NCBI GenBank assembly: GCA_009103225.1
Contig: RHPI01003156.1
Location: 536,537 to 600,536 of the forward strand
Length of the DNA: 64,000 nucleotides
Direction: 5' to 3'
DNA from: Chlorokybus atmophyticus
Lineage: Eukaryota > Streptophyta > Chlorokybophyceae > Chlorokybales > Chlorokybaceae
Below are positions 13,221 through 24,045 of this stretch, in pieces. The position numbers and the translations under genes are program-made. Position 1 is the first letter of the stretch. Every line of letters begins with the position of its first letter. A model generated the notes under the pieces. It was given only the letters and a program-made list of their open reading frames with translations. It had not been told where the DNA came from and made no database searches.

Positions 13221-13606
13221 AGTCACCAACCTTGCTGCTCCGCCCCAACCTCACCGGCCAATGCGGACAAAGCATGGTGGTTAACTTGAGGCCTGAGGCC
13301 TTTGTTGTAGGCAAGGCAAGCCGAGGCTTCACTGTCCACAGGACCTGCAGATGCAACGTGTGGCACCCAGTCAGCTGCTGATAGAGCTTGCCTGTGTCAA
13401 CACTATCAAAACACACGCAAGTTGTCGGACGTTGCTGTGCTTGTGACGTTGACAGCCCGCTCATTCAGTAGAGCAATCACTAGCAGCCTGAGGCATTCGT
13501 TGTACAAGACGGTGTAGGAACTGACACAGTCTCTGGACTGTCTTGTGCATCCTGTGCATTGCTCGCTACGTGGTATCATCAGTCCCCAAATACAGCTGTT
13601 TGAGAG

Positions 13607-13613
13607 TATATAG
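13607..13613 (+). promoter_or_regulatory. possible TATA box
   Basis: TATATAG lies about 115 bp upstream of the candidate ATG at 13727 of the desiccation-related gene. Position and sequence fit a core promoter, but there is no transcript evidence. Confidence 0.35.
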
Positions 13614-13726
13614 AGTCAGGCATAGTTCAGAACCAGCAACTGCACGGACGATTTGCTTAGTAGTCCTCTGCTGAGAGGCACTCACTGCCAGATAGCACTG
13701 GCTCATCAGCTTCCATCGCAACAAGC

Positions 13727-15701
13727 ATGGCCAAGGCAAGGGCGAGTTTATGGTTTACCTGTGAAGCGTGTGTCCACAACACAGCATGCGAACTGAACTG
13801 ACCAACTATCTGACTCCCTTTGTCCACAGGCGTGGGTGCTGCTGCTATGCGCGGTGCTAGCTGTCGCGTGCTTCCAGAGCTTTGCACTTGATGCACATCC
13901 AGGGAGGCGGCTCGGCGCACGGCCCACCAAGTTTGGGGCTCCTTCCCGGCGGTGATCTCACCACGATTGATCAAGGCGGACCTTACTTTGTTCCCCAAGT
14001 CCAGCAGGCTGAAGTGTAAGGTGCGTGTGTGCCTGCATGCAACCGTGTTTACATGCGTGCGTGTTACTGTCTCTATGTCAGCCTGCGCCTAGCTCTGTCT
14101 GTCTGTGCGTGCGCACACACGCATGCGTGCGGGCTTGTGCAACCGTGTGTGCAGCAGTGCTTGTGAGCTTCTTCATATGTGAGATTGATACCGCAGTTGT
14201 GGGGCTTTGCATTCTTGAAAAGCATGCGTTTCGGCTGCGATTGCTGCCAAGGCCGGCAGTCAGGCAATATTCGATAGGGATGTGCTCAACTTCCTCCCCA
14301 ACACGGAGTGCTTGGAGGCGCGCTTCGATACCTTCGCAGCATTCGAGGCGGAGATTCCGCTCGACCTGCTGTCATTCACTGGAGCGTGCTTCCGTAAAGC
14401 GATTGGTGGCAGGTACGTACCTTTTGTCGGTGTGCGGCAGTTGTGTAATGTTGCAGCAGTAAGACCTACTCTCAACCATGGTTCTGAGTTGTGCAACCGT
14501 GCCACTGCAAAAACACCACGAAGGCGGATGTCAGCAACCAGCTGCAGCCCTGGGCTGAAGTGGTGGCATTGGACGAGCAAGGCCACGTGCGGTGAGTGGC
14601 AAAGACTTGGTTGTACCCCGCGGTCGGCGTGGCAAAGACTTGGTTGTACCCAGAGGTCGGCGCCGCTGGAGACAAGGTAAGCACCCAATTATGTTGTGTT
14701 TTGTCGCTGTTGTTGCTGTTGTGTGGGTCGGTGTGTGTGCGCGCACGCACGTGTGCACCGCTCCGTTTCAGCTACTGTGTGGGACTCACACAGTTGTGTC
14801 ATTGTACTCACGATGATGACTTGGGTTGAAGGGGTGTATCTTGCTGATGAGCAACCCGGGGCTGGCGGATGCGGTGGCCGGGCTGGCGTGTTCAGCGAGC
14901 TACCAGTCGGCGGTGGACAGGCAGCTGCTGTGGGACCGCCGCAGCTTTACAATCGAAGAGTACAGCCTGCGTGTGTTCAGGCGTTGGTGCAGGCGGCGTC
15001 AAACCTCCGCAACTCTCTCTGATGGGCCCTTCAACGACGACCAGAGCCTGTACAACTTTGACACAAACTTCGTTGCAGTCCCCACCCTCAAGATCAACAA
15101 CGTGCCCACCGACATCCGTGATCTCACCTCAGCCGCACGCCCAAGCAGGTACTGATGACGTACACGCGTGCATGTTTGATGAGCATACAACTCAGTTTGA
15201 GGACGAGGAGAGTCGCACACGCGCACGCATACATGTGCAATACGCACAATGCGTGTCAGGTTCTGAACATCATAACCTTGGGATGGGTGAACGCCATCGG
15301 TGGGTTCTTCCCCCAAGGCATAAACGGCAAGATTAACAATACCGTCGGTTTTGCCGATCAACGGCTTTGCAGGCTACCGTGGCAGTAGAATTACCGTCAG
15401 AACCCTGAGCCAAGTAAGCGGTTGCATGGCCCAATCTCATCAGATTCGTGCTGCTGCGTTGCTTTCCTCAACCCACACTTGGGCTCCATATCTTGCCGGC
15501 AAAGCGAACCTGCTGAACCAACACAACACCATCCCGGCCCCGGCACCCGAGGCGGTCCAGCTGGAGGCCTCAGGTGCGGAGTACGACCCCGGCTTCAACA
15601 TCACCAATCTGGGCACAGGGCTCGCCGCTGGACCCTATGCGGACACTTTGTGCCAAGCGGCAGCCCTTAAGAGAATGAAGAGTAACAGTACACCGGCTTG
15701 A
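13727..15701 (+). CDS. PCC13-62-like desiccation-related protein, ferritin-like domain (disrupted)
   Basis: Exons are recognisable by family motifs: a hydrophobic leader (AWVLLLCAVLAVACFQSFAL) near 13830; VDVLNFLPNTECLEARF (14280-14412); ALDEQGHVR (ending about 14597), matching the metal-ligand region E-x-G-H of ferritin-like proteins; WDRRSFTIEEYSL (14833-15149); and GGFFPQGINGKINN (from 15268), matching the plant C-terminal GGFFP-x-G. Members are secreted or vacuolar proteins linked to drying tolerance in plants and lichen algae. The gene looks broken. The leader and the first ferritin exon are in different frames. About 60 residues between GHVR and the SNPGL region have no coding counterpart. 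Near 14980-15022 the expected ALVQAASNLRNSL lies in a shifted frame. A tail exon (about 15490-15701) ends TGA. Pseudogene or draft error are both possible; exon limits are approximate. Confidence 0.6.
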
Positions 15702-16182
15702 TTGCGTGCTCACTGGCAACCATCAGGTGATACACTACCAACTGTTGCGTTGTGTCGTGTCTTGTTGTAGCGCCTGATAGCAAAATCTAGCATGCATGTG
15801 GTTGTAGTGTGTGTCTGTAGCAGTTGGGTGATACAAATATCATGTTGTACCGGTTTGTGTATCATTCGCTGCTTGGGACTGTTGACAAATCTTAGTAGTG
15901 CCAGAATCCGTTGCAAAACTAGTTAGTAATCTACATCTTGGCCTCCAGACACAATACTACACTGGGCCCCTGCATGGACCGTTATGCTCCTGTGCCGTGT
16001 ACAACTGATGCTTGAGCGCAAAGTGCTCAACAACTAACACACGAGGTGGGTAGACACCTCAAACCTCACTACACTAGGATGGGCTAAACTACAGTCCTTG
16101 CAATTGCAACAGGAGGTCACAGTAGCAGTCGCACCCCCATTGCCAAGGACGTATTTGTGAACAGCAGTGTCATCCAACCTCT
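15702..16182. other. intergenic between convergent genes
   Basis: About 480 bp between the TGA of the desiccation-related gene and the stop of cytochrome b561 on the other strand. No coding signal was seen. It presumably holds both 3' UTRs. Confidence 0.5.
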
Positions 16183-17860
16183 TTAGATGGCTGTCATGAC
16201 GCGGTGACGGAAAGGCGACCGAGAGCGTGCGGGCTCGAGCTGTGAGGGCTCATTTGTGCGATATGGCGTGTGCGGAGAAGGTGAGAATGTGAAGGCTCTG
16301 TACTCAGCGCTGCGCGCGGGCGTCACCCTCTCACGCCCCTTCACCGAAGAAGTTGACAGCGAAGGTGGGCGCGAGTCTGTCATCGGGCTTTTTGGCGATG
16401 CCGGCAGCTGAACGCTCAACCGGGACAAGCTCGCACCGCCGCTGCTGACTGCTGCGGGCCTTTCTTGCACGATTGGCCGAGGTGGCGGCACTGAATAGCT
16501 GTGCGTCACGGACACAATTGTAGGCAACGCGTCCACGTTCTGCCCAGCCTCCACCAGCAACGTGTTGCTCTGCATGGTTGAGTGACTACATAAGAGTTAC
16601 TGAGAACTTGGCATTGGAGCCAACACTGCAACACACTCAGTCATGCTGCCTCGTCACGCATGACACATGAGTTGGCACAAACACTTGCCTGCAAAGGATG
16701 CACACTCTGTCCTGGTGGCAAACGATGACTTGGCCTGCACTCAACCTGGCAAGCAGCATGCATGAGCGGCGGTTTGTGCATCCATACACGAACATGGAAG
16801 CTCCGTTGATGCTTTACCTGAGGAGCCTTCTTGCCTCGGAGTCTCGGACAAAGCCATGCAAGACAGGACAGCCTTGCTAGAGACGAGTACAGCTCCAGAA
16901 TGCCAAACACAAACAGCACAATGCCAAGGTATGCGCTCAGAAACACATAGTAACCCTGCCACATCAACATCGTCTCAAAGATTGTCATGAGATGTTGATT
17001 GCCTGCTGTTCATTGCCCTGTGACGAATGAAGTGAATCCAACAACATCATGCAAGTGTTGTCCTGACTTTGCGTGCAAAACGCTTACCTTCACATGGTCA
17101 CCAAACTGTTGGTGGTATTGATGCACACCGCTGTAAACGCTCACAACCGCCGTTGCAAGAGTAGCAATGCCCAGTAACCAATGCAGCGCCATGAACGATG
17201 GGTACCGCGAGTTGCGCTGCTGCAACGCTTGCCGACTGCGAGGTAGTCTTGCCAACAGCACGAGGCCCAGCGTAGCTGTGGCGAAAAAGACAATCCCCAC
17301 GTAATTGTGCCACCCTGCAGGTGTCATGCCATCAACACACACACACACACATAACTGGTGAGCAACAACACGGCTTACCGGACCAATAGCGCGTGAAGCC
17401 CGCCATGACAATGACGCCGACAGCTGCAAGCACGAAGGCGGCAATGCAGAAGGCGATGTGGAAGTATAGGCGCAGACGTGACGAAAAGGTGTCTGCTCCC
17501 CCACGGTGCGATCTGATCAACATAATCAACTTCAAGCTACGCTTGCTATTTTCTGATGAGTGTATGCTAGGTGTATGCTGGGCTGTTACAACCACAGCAA
17601 GGATTGGCCACTTGCCTGTAGTGCCGTCCGAACAGGGCCCCCACTGGCAACAGACAAGTAGTAGATACCAGCATGCATGCCGCATGCGCTACCACTGCCG
17701 CTTTATTTCCGTCCTCACTGCGCATTGTGACGGTTGACTCTGCAAGGCTTGCATGGCAACAGACAATCCCACAAGTACTGCGAGGGACTGGACAGCTGGC
17801 TGACTGCCAGTTCAACAGGCTTGCTGTGCAAAGCAGTGCAAAGCACCCAACTCGACCCAT
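16183..17860 (-). CDS. cytochrome b561 transmembrane protein
   Basis: Five exons (17616-17860, 17379-17512, 17088-17314, 16818-16955, 16183-16569) give 376 aa. A signal-like start (MGRVGCFALLCTASLL) is followed by a b561 core with histidines spaced as in the family: H59 (VVAHAACML), H100 (YFHIAFC), H129 (GWHNYVGI) and H171 (ALHWLLGI). These should bind two haems across the membrane. Five to six hydrophobic helices are visible, the last in YYVFLSAYLGIVLFVFGILE. The C-terminal exon is a 129-residue Ser/Pro/Arg-rich cytosolic tail with no known motif. Family role: transmembrane electron transfer, often ascorbate- or ferric-linked. The first-helix sequence resembles the b561 domain of DOMON-b561 proteins, but no DOMON domain is present. 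Intron 1 has a GC donor (17615-17614). Convergent with the desiccation-related gene. Confidence 0.85.
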
Positions 17861-18966
17861 GTAGTTATCGATTATTATGTTGCTGAGTCAGCCGCGCAAG
17901 TAATTGCACACAATGTTTTGCTAGACGCATGACTGTTGACTTGCAAGCTATGGCCGGTTACAGGGCAGCGCGTGCAGCAGTGCTAGCACAGCATGCTAGC
18001 TACACACTGCCAGCTGCTTCCATAACAGATCACAAGCGCTTGATACTTGCAATGAACAAGCAATTAGACTCTTGTTTTTGCGTGCAATTGACTGTGTGCT
18101 GGGCAGACAGCCATGCATACACCAGGCAGCACCATTAACCAGTTGACACGATTTCAACGAAGCAACGACGTTTTCGCAATGTCCATGCTGTGCATGTCAT
18201 GTGCTTACCCTGAAAGCGCATGCGGTGAAGGCGCAGCCATTATGAAAAGTGAAAAGTTTTTCGCTCTTCGCTCCCACTGCTGCACAGCGTCAACTTTCAC
18301 GCCTGAGCTGCATGCTCTCCGGCCCTTTCCACCACGCACAGCACGCCATTACCAGATGACGCAATCTCGCAGTGCCCCTACACCTCCTAATTACCAGCCA
18401 GCCTACTCACCACCATCTCCGCCGCCACCGACAACACCGACGACAACAACATCTGCAACGAGGACACTGCCGCTGTTGACGCCTAAACTTGGCCCAGAAG
18501 CATGCCGCCGACGCACCTTGCAAACTTTATGAGGAATTCAGAAAACACATCAACCCTCCAGCTTTGCAAAAGGCCATTTTCTTTGCTGCTTGAGCGGACG
18601 CTCCTCGTTTTAATTTGAGGGGTTTGCCTCTGGATACTTTCTAACGTTAGTTTAGCAGCGCTTCATTCAAACTGTGCATGTTTTCCCGCGCTGGCTGCCC
18701 GTCTGTGAAATTCCGCGTACTCCAGCAGAGTTCGCCGCTGCCCGTTTTTAATCGACCTTCCGACGCGAAAACCGCTGCGCGTGCGTTGTTACGTTAGCGG
18801 CGCACAAAGAGGTTTGTGCGCGCAATACAACGCTTGCTGTGTGCGCTCATGTGCGTCGATATCATAGTTGGTGAACATGATTTCGGGTATATAGCGGATA
18901 TTACGCGAGCTCGGAAAGCGTTGCCAAATTCAAAAAAGCGAGCAGCATAGGGTAGGGTTTTGGCGG
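17861..18966. other. divergent intergenic region, b561 / telobox gene
   Basis: About 1.1 kb between the starts of cytochrome b561 (minus) and the telobox gene (plus). A 139-codon plus ORF (18113-18532) is Pro/Thr-rich and unsupported. A TATA-like site lies at 18888. Confidence 0.45.
18888..18893 (+). promoter_or_regulatory. possible TATA box of telobox gene
   Basis: TATATA stands 79 bp before the ATG at 18967, in the sequence GGGTATATAGCGG. The spacing suits a short 5' UTR. This is inference only. Confidence 0.4.
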
Positions 18967-21900
18967 ATGGCGCTGGCGACGTTGGCAGCGGCGGCAGCGG
19001 TGGGGGTGAGCGCAGGGGGGTCCGAGGGCATGGCTGCGGCGCCGGGCTTGGTTGATGGTCAGCAAGACGTGGACATCGCCGCAGCCATTGACCATGCCTT
19101 TGACCCGGCGGAGTGGGTGCTGGAGTTTTTGCTGCTAAACAGACAGGTTAGCCTGTTGTGGTTGCACAGTGTTTACCATTCATTGCTCAATGGACTCTGC
19201 ATGCATGTAATGGGCAGTGACTTCTGGGAATCACAAGCGTGTCGTTGCCATCCTTCTTGGCATCGGCCGGTGTGTTTTGATGTGACGGGTACTGGTTGTG
19301 CGCTGGTTTGGAACTCAATGCTGCGTGCTGTGGTAACGCAAGTGCGCCCAGTGCATCATGCTGGTACTCTTTAAGTAATGGAGTACCATAGACAGGAAAA
19401 CAAACCAATCTGTGTACTGTGTCTCCAGAGCGTGCGCCAAAATGTGTTGGTTTGCGTGTGGCAATGTAGCAGTTCGCATCACTCGTCGTCACTGCCTAAC
19501 AGTGATAGGCCATCACGTATCCAACTCAATCCATAAGCCCCNCATTCTCTCATGGTCAAGTTAGCAACTATCCACACACAGCAAGCTTGGAATAACTTAT
19601 AAGACATAATTAAAATGATAACCTTAAGGTGTAAAGTCAGTCAACAGTAATGTGCAAGCCATGTAACTGAGTGACCCCATTCTTGAAAAAAAACAGCGAA
19701 AGAGAACCTCAAGTCATCACCATGCACCATGTATTTTCAAGACGCGAGGAAAGGGGGAAGTGCGCTAGAGATTGGCTTGCCAGGTGTAGCGTATCGAAAG
19801 GAGCAGCTGAGCTGAGCACTTATACGCACTGAATCGCGACTTCCAAGCTTGTCTTGCATGCTCTTGCACAGTTATTCTTGTCGCCAACAGTCTGTTGTTG
19901 GTTAAAGTGCATGTGGCATGGCTGATCAGGTTAGAGATGGGGTGATTGAGAGCGTGCTGGAGCACGAGGCGTTCCGCAAGGTGGTTGTGCAGGGCTCCCG
20001 CATCGACCGCGTTCTGCATTTCCGCTCACTTGAGTCACTGCTGGCAGTTGATCTGCTGGACGACAGGGTAAGCATGACAAACACAACACCAACCACTCCA
20101 TTGTTTGTGTGCTATACTCGGTTTTTTAAACTGTTGTGCAGTTAGCCAAAGCGTGCTGCTTGCTTGCGGTTTCTGCTCTCAGATTTGGATTGTACTGCAG
20201 TGCATGACACCACCATGTGTGATGACAGCTTTATGGCGTTGTCGCTGCCATCCTTGGCTTGGACGACAGCCATACTTTTGAGCTACCTGATGAGACGCTA
20301 GCACGCACTGGTCATGACGCGCATGCTGTGAGGCGTCTCCTATTAGCCATTGACACAGAGGTTGGTGGGTGACAGTTTGCCACTATGCTGACTTCCAACA
20401 CACTCCCTCTTGTTTGCTTGCAACTGCATGGCTACTCCAGAGGCGTAGTTGTTATACTTACTAGTGCATGGCTTCAGGCAGTATTACGGCATGCACGCAG
20501 TTGTCATGATGCAGCGTTTTCTGCGGCGGTGGATAAGCACTTTCCAAGCGACCAAAGTTTCCTTGATGACGAGCGCTCTAGCAGGTATGCATGCAACAGG
20601 ATGGCAAGGCACATGCACCATCACGATATTCTCACTCAGATTGGCTTGTGAATAGGGCACTCTTGCTGCGAGAAAGCATTGGAATCCCTGCCCTGCAGGG
20701 TGCCTTACTCAAGTCTTACCCTCGATCACGCCTTGCAAGCCAACTAGGGGACTTTCTTGCACGCGAGCGGGAGCTCCTTGGAGTCCCACTGGTAGGTTCA
20801 GCCTTCTACATGCATGTAGGGGCTTTTTGAGTTGATTGGCCAAAAGTGCTTACTGAAGCGATAAGCAGAAAGTTGTCTGTACGTCTTAATCTGTGGCATG
20901 TTGATGGTGATACCCTTTCGCTTGTGTGCCAGTTGGCAAGGTTTGCTGGGGCACAAGGGGAGAAAGTCACAGACGCCTGGCTGTCTGCCTGTGCTGGATT
21001 GTGCAAGGCACGGCTCAAAGGAATCCAGGACCATCCAAGTGAGCAACTTGGTAAGCCTGTCCTTCATGTTATGGTTGTTATCCATCACATGCATACTGCT
21101 ACATGGCTTTTCAGGCCCCATGCTCCCACACCAGCGACATACTTGCGTTGTCTTGCAGCCTTGGTAGCGGAAGGAGTATCGGACACACCACCAGCAAAAC
21201 GACGTCGTGTGGCACAGGACAGCGTGCCCTCACCATTGAAAGAGGCGTCCGTTCAAACATCGCCTGCTTCCGCTCCAGCTGTCCCGCACACCAACCTGAC
21301 CCCAGCAGGGCCCACATCACCCACCTCAGAGCCGGGAGCGCGCAGGTCGTTACAGTACGAAGTCCAAGTGCAGCATGTTGCACCACAGGCTGACAAAAGG
21401 TGTGAACATGGCTGTGTGCAACCTTGAGTTTTGCTGTATGTGTGCTCCAGTCCAACAATCACTCTGTATTTATATGTGGATTCGCCTGCTGGACTTTCAG
21501 GCGCATGTTTTTGCATGTTTGTAGTGACAGAGGAGGTGAAGATGCCCAGGCTGCCATGCGAGCTTTGCGCGCAAGTAGCAAGGCTCTCAAGAATCTCGGC
21601 ACGGATCCGTTGCCGAGTGCAGTACAAGTGGCAGAGGGTTTGCGTGGCAACTTCAAGCCGCAGTCGGAAGCATTGCCAATCAAAACTAAAAGCCAAGAGC
21701 TGCAGGAGACCGCGGCGCACACTCGCTCGCGGTTGATTGCAGCAAAGCGGGCAAGAGTGGATGCTGAAGCAGAGGAAAACAAGAGAAGGTTGCAAGCTAG
21801 AGCAGAAGAACAGGAGAACGCAAAAAGGTTGGAGGCGAACCAGGCAAGAGTGGCTGCTGAAGCAGAGGAGAACATGAGAAGGTTGCAAGCCAGAGCAGAA

Positions 21901-23270
21901 GCACAGGAGAAGGCAAAGTTGGCAAGGCGAGCGCAAGAAGAGGCTGAGGCACGTGAAGAAGCAGAGCGAGCAGAACGCAAAGCAGAGCAAGAACGAGCTG
22001 AACAAGAAGCTGAGGCAGCTGCGACCGAAGCCCATCACGAGTATATGGTGGATGAAACTTACATGGAGACGGGTGACGGTGAGCTTGGAGGTACATTGGC
22101 GCCGCATACCCAATATGAAACTCCAGCGCTGGAACCGCACATTGCTGAGCAGCAGCACACTACTGCTGTTCACACGGTAAGTCCTCATAAGGACTGGTTG
22201 ATGATGACGCAACTGGCCTTGTTCTGATTGTATGTTCTGCTGTAGGTGGCTGCCCCAAACACAGCGCAAGCTCAGGCACCTCGTCAGCCTGTTGTTCATT
22301 TCCAGCAACCAACCACAACCGGTCGCACACAGCAACTTGCACCAAACTTGATGGCAAGACAACCATCCGCGCATACTGTGGAGGTAAGAATTGCCTGCGT
22401 TGCTGGGTTGTTGCGTGCGTGGGGTGTTGCTGTATGTAACCGTCAGTTTTGGTTGTGGTCTGTTTACAAGCATCACAAGTGTCGACGCCCTGCAGTGGTC
22501 AACGCCAGAAGATGACATTGAAGTGACACCACCTGATGAGGCTGGGCCAAGTGGCAGCAGGATGATTGGCGACACACCTGCGCCAACACTTCGTCTTCCG
22601 CCACCTCCAGATAAAGTATGTATATGCGTGCAGACTTAAATTGCCACAGTGGGTGAACTTATTCTCAGTTTGCACGTCATTTGCGAGCAAAGCTGACACT
22701 GCACTGATCTGGATTGGCAGACATTCGAGCCACTGGTTGATGCAAGGCCGCATATAGAAAACCGAGCTCTTCAGGCTGGGCGTCGCATACGGCAAAGGTT
22801 CAGCCGAATAGAAGAAGCCATCTTACGCGAAGCAGTTATCAGGTGATGCTGTGTTTTACTGTATGCCTTGTCTTGTTCAGCATATCCTAGTCTTGACCTG
22901 TGCAGCCTGTTATGACCGCTGTGACTCAGCATTGCACTGGGTCCGCATGTTGAGCATTTTTGCTTCCAACCTGCACTGCAGCATCTATCAGCTGTGAGTA
23001 TGTTGGCTGTGTATGAAGCTCACATTGCATCTTAATTGTAGCCTGGCTGTCAACTGTTGTGCATGCAGGTTCGGTAAAGGCAAATGGCGGCAAATCATGC
23101 TGGAGTATTCGCATGTGTTTGTGGGGCGCACACAAGTGAGTTTTGTGACATCAGTTTTGAATGTCACAGTTCTGTCACATCCAACGTGTGCATCACAAGG
23201 CAACTTGCGTGCCACGCAGGTGGACCTGAAAGACAAATGGCGCAACATTGAGAAGAACAGTCTGATGTAG
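18967..23270 (+). CDS. telomere-repeat-binding-factor-like protein (telobox Myb, possible TRFH domain)
   Basis: Thirteen exons in perfect phase (18967-19146, 19930-20067, 20229-20360, 20478-20584, 20656-20791, 20933-21050, 21159-21399, 21525-22176, 22246-22383, 22496-22615, 22721-22842, 23069-23135, 23220-23270) give 733 aa. The C-terminus (about 678-728) is a Myb/SANT domain ending in the exact telobox VDLKDKWRN, followed by only seven more residues, as in TRF-type telomere proteins. Residues about 35-250 are helical and resemble the TRFH dimerisation domain in order and motifs (WVLEFLLL at 50-57; AAFSAAVDKHFPSDQ; LGDFLARERELLGVPL), which is inference. Then come a basic nuclear-localisation motif KRRRV (284-288), a charged coiled coil (about 415-520) containing a 31-residue tandem duplication, and a Pro-rich linker. 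Double-stranded telomere binding is the expected role. The start is fixed by the TATA box 79 bp upstream. A plain Myb/SANT chromatin factor is the alternative. Confidence 0.82.
19543..19675 (+). repeat. 133-bp exact duplicate, copy 1 (intron of telobox gene)
   Basis: Identical, base for base by eye, to 29230-29362. It starts one base after the single N at 19542, within intron 1 of the telobox gene. The exact match next to an N suggests a gap-filling artefact or a very recent insertion. Confidence 0.9.
21751..21930 (+). repeat. 93-bp in-frame tandem repeat encoding coiled coil
   Basis: Two tandem units begin at 21751 and 21844 (GCAAGAGTGG...), period 93 bp or 31 codons, in exon 8 of the telobox gene. 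Each unit encodes AEAEEN-x-RRLQARAE. The period is not a multiple of seven residues, so it shifts the heptad phase between copies. Confidence 0.8.
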
Positions 23271-24045
23271 GACAGAACCTGTACTGGTATGCGCGCTTCT
23301 GCAGCTCGACACTGGTTGAAGTTTTCATTATGCAGTTTACTTTCTGTATTGGACTGCAGGTATCTGATCTGTTTATGTATAGAGACTGATTGTAAGTAGC
23401 TGGTTAACAGTCCAGTATGACATAACATGCGTACTGCAACGGCTCGCTGCAGGCCTGCACTGCATGTAGCGTACTGCTGTATGGATGATATGTTGAACAC
23501 ACTAACAAGGGGGGCAGTAGGAGTAGAGTAGTACATAATTAGCCCGGTGGTCGTGCGTGCATTGAGGTGCGTGGGGTGTATTGCATGTCATGCATGGCAT
23601 TGAAATGCATGCTTCTAACAGCCTCGTGCTGATCCTGTACATTTGCACTGGCACACAAGTCGTTGCAGGCCCCAATATGCATAGATCTTTGCGTTTGTTT
23701 AACAAACACAGCCAGGAAAACAACACAAAACAAGAAAACTTGCATTACAGCACTATACATAACGCTTGCAATGACAAATTACACATGCAAAGACATGTGT
23801 GTAATGTACTGCTAACTTACAAGGTCTTGACCACCAGTGGCCTAAAACTAAAACACATGACTGCAGCAACGACAACTGCTGTCAACTGCCTGTGTACAGC
23901 ACAGGCAGATGACAGCCTGCACATATATCACCAACTGTTGTGCAGGTCCATAGGTTGTGGACCAACACAACAGATCGCAAGCCAACAGCATAGTATCACT
24001 GGCACAACACTGTAAATCTTAGAAGAGGTAGTAGGTTTATCAAGA
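23271..24045. other. intergenic between convergent genes
   Basis: About 775 bp between the TAG of the telobox gene and the stop of the VIT/VWA gene on the other strand. No coding or RNA signal was recognised. TGTAA, a common algal poly(A) signal, occurs near 23389. Confidence 0.45.

Noticed and set aside
18113-18532. 139-codon plus ORF
   Set aside because: The Pro/Thr-rich half reads like low-complexity promoter-proximal sequence; no introns or motif support.
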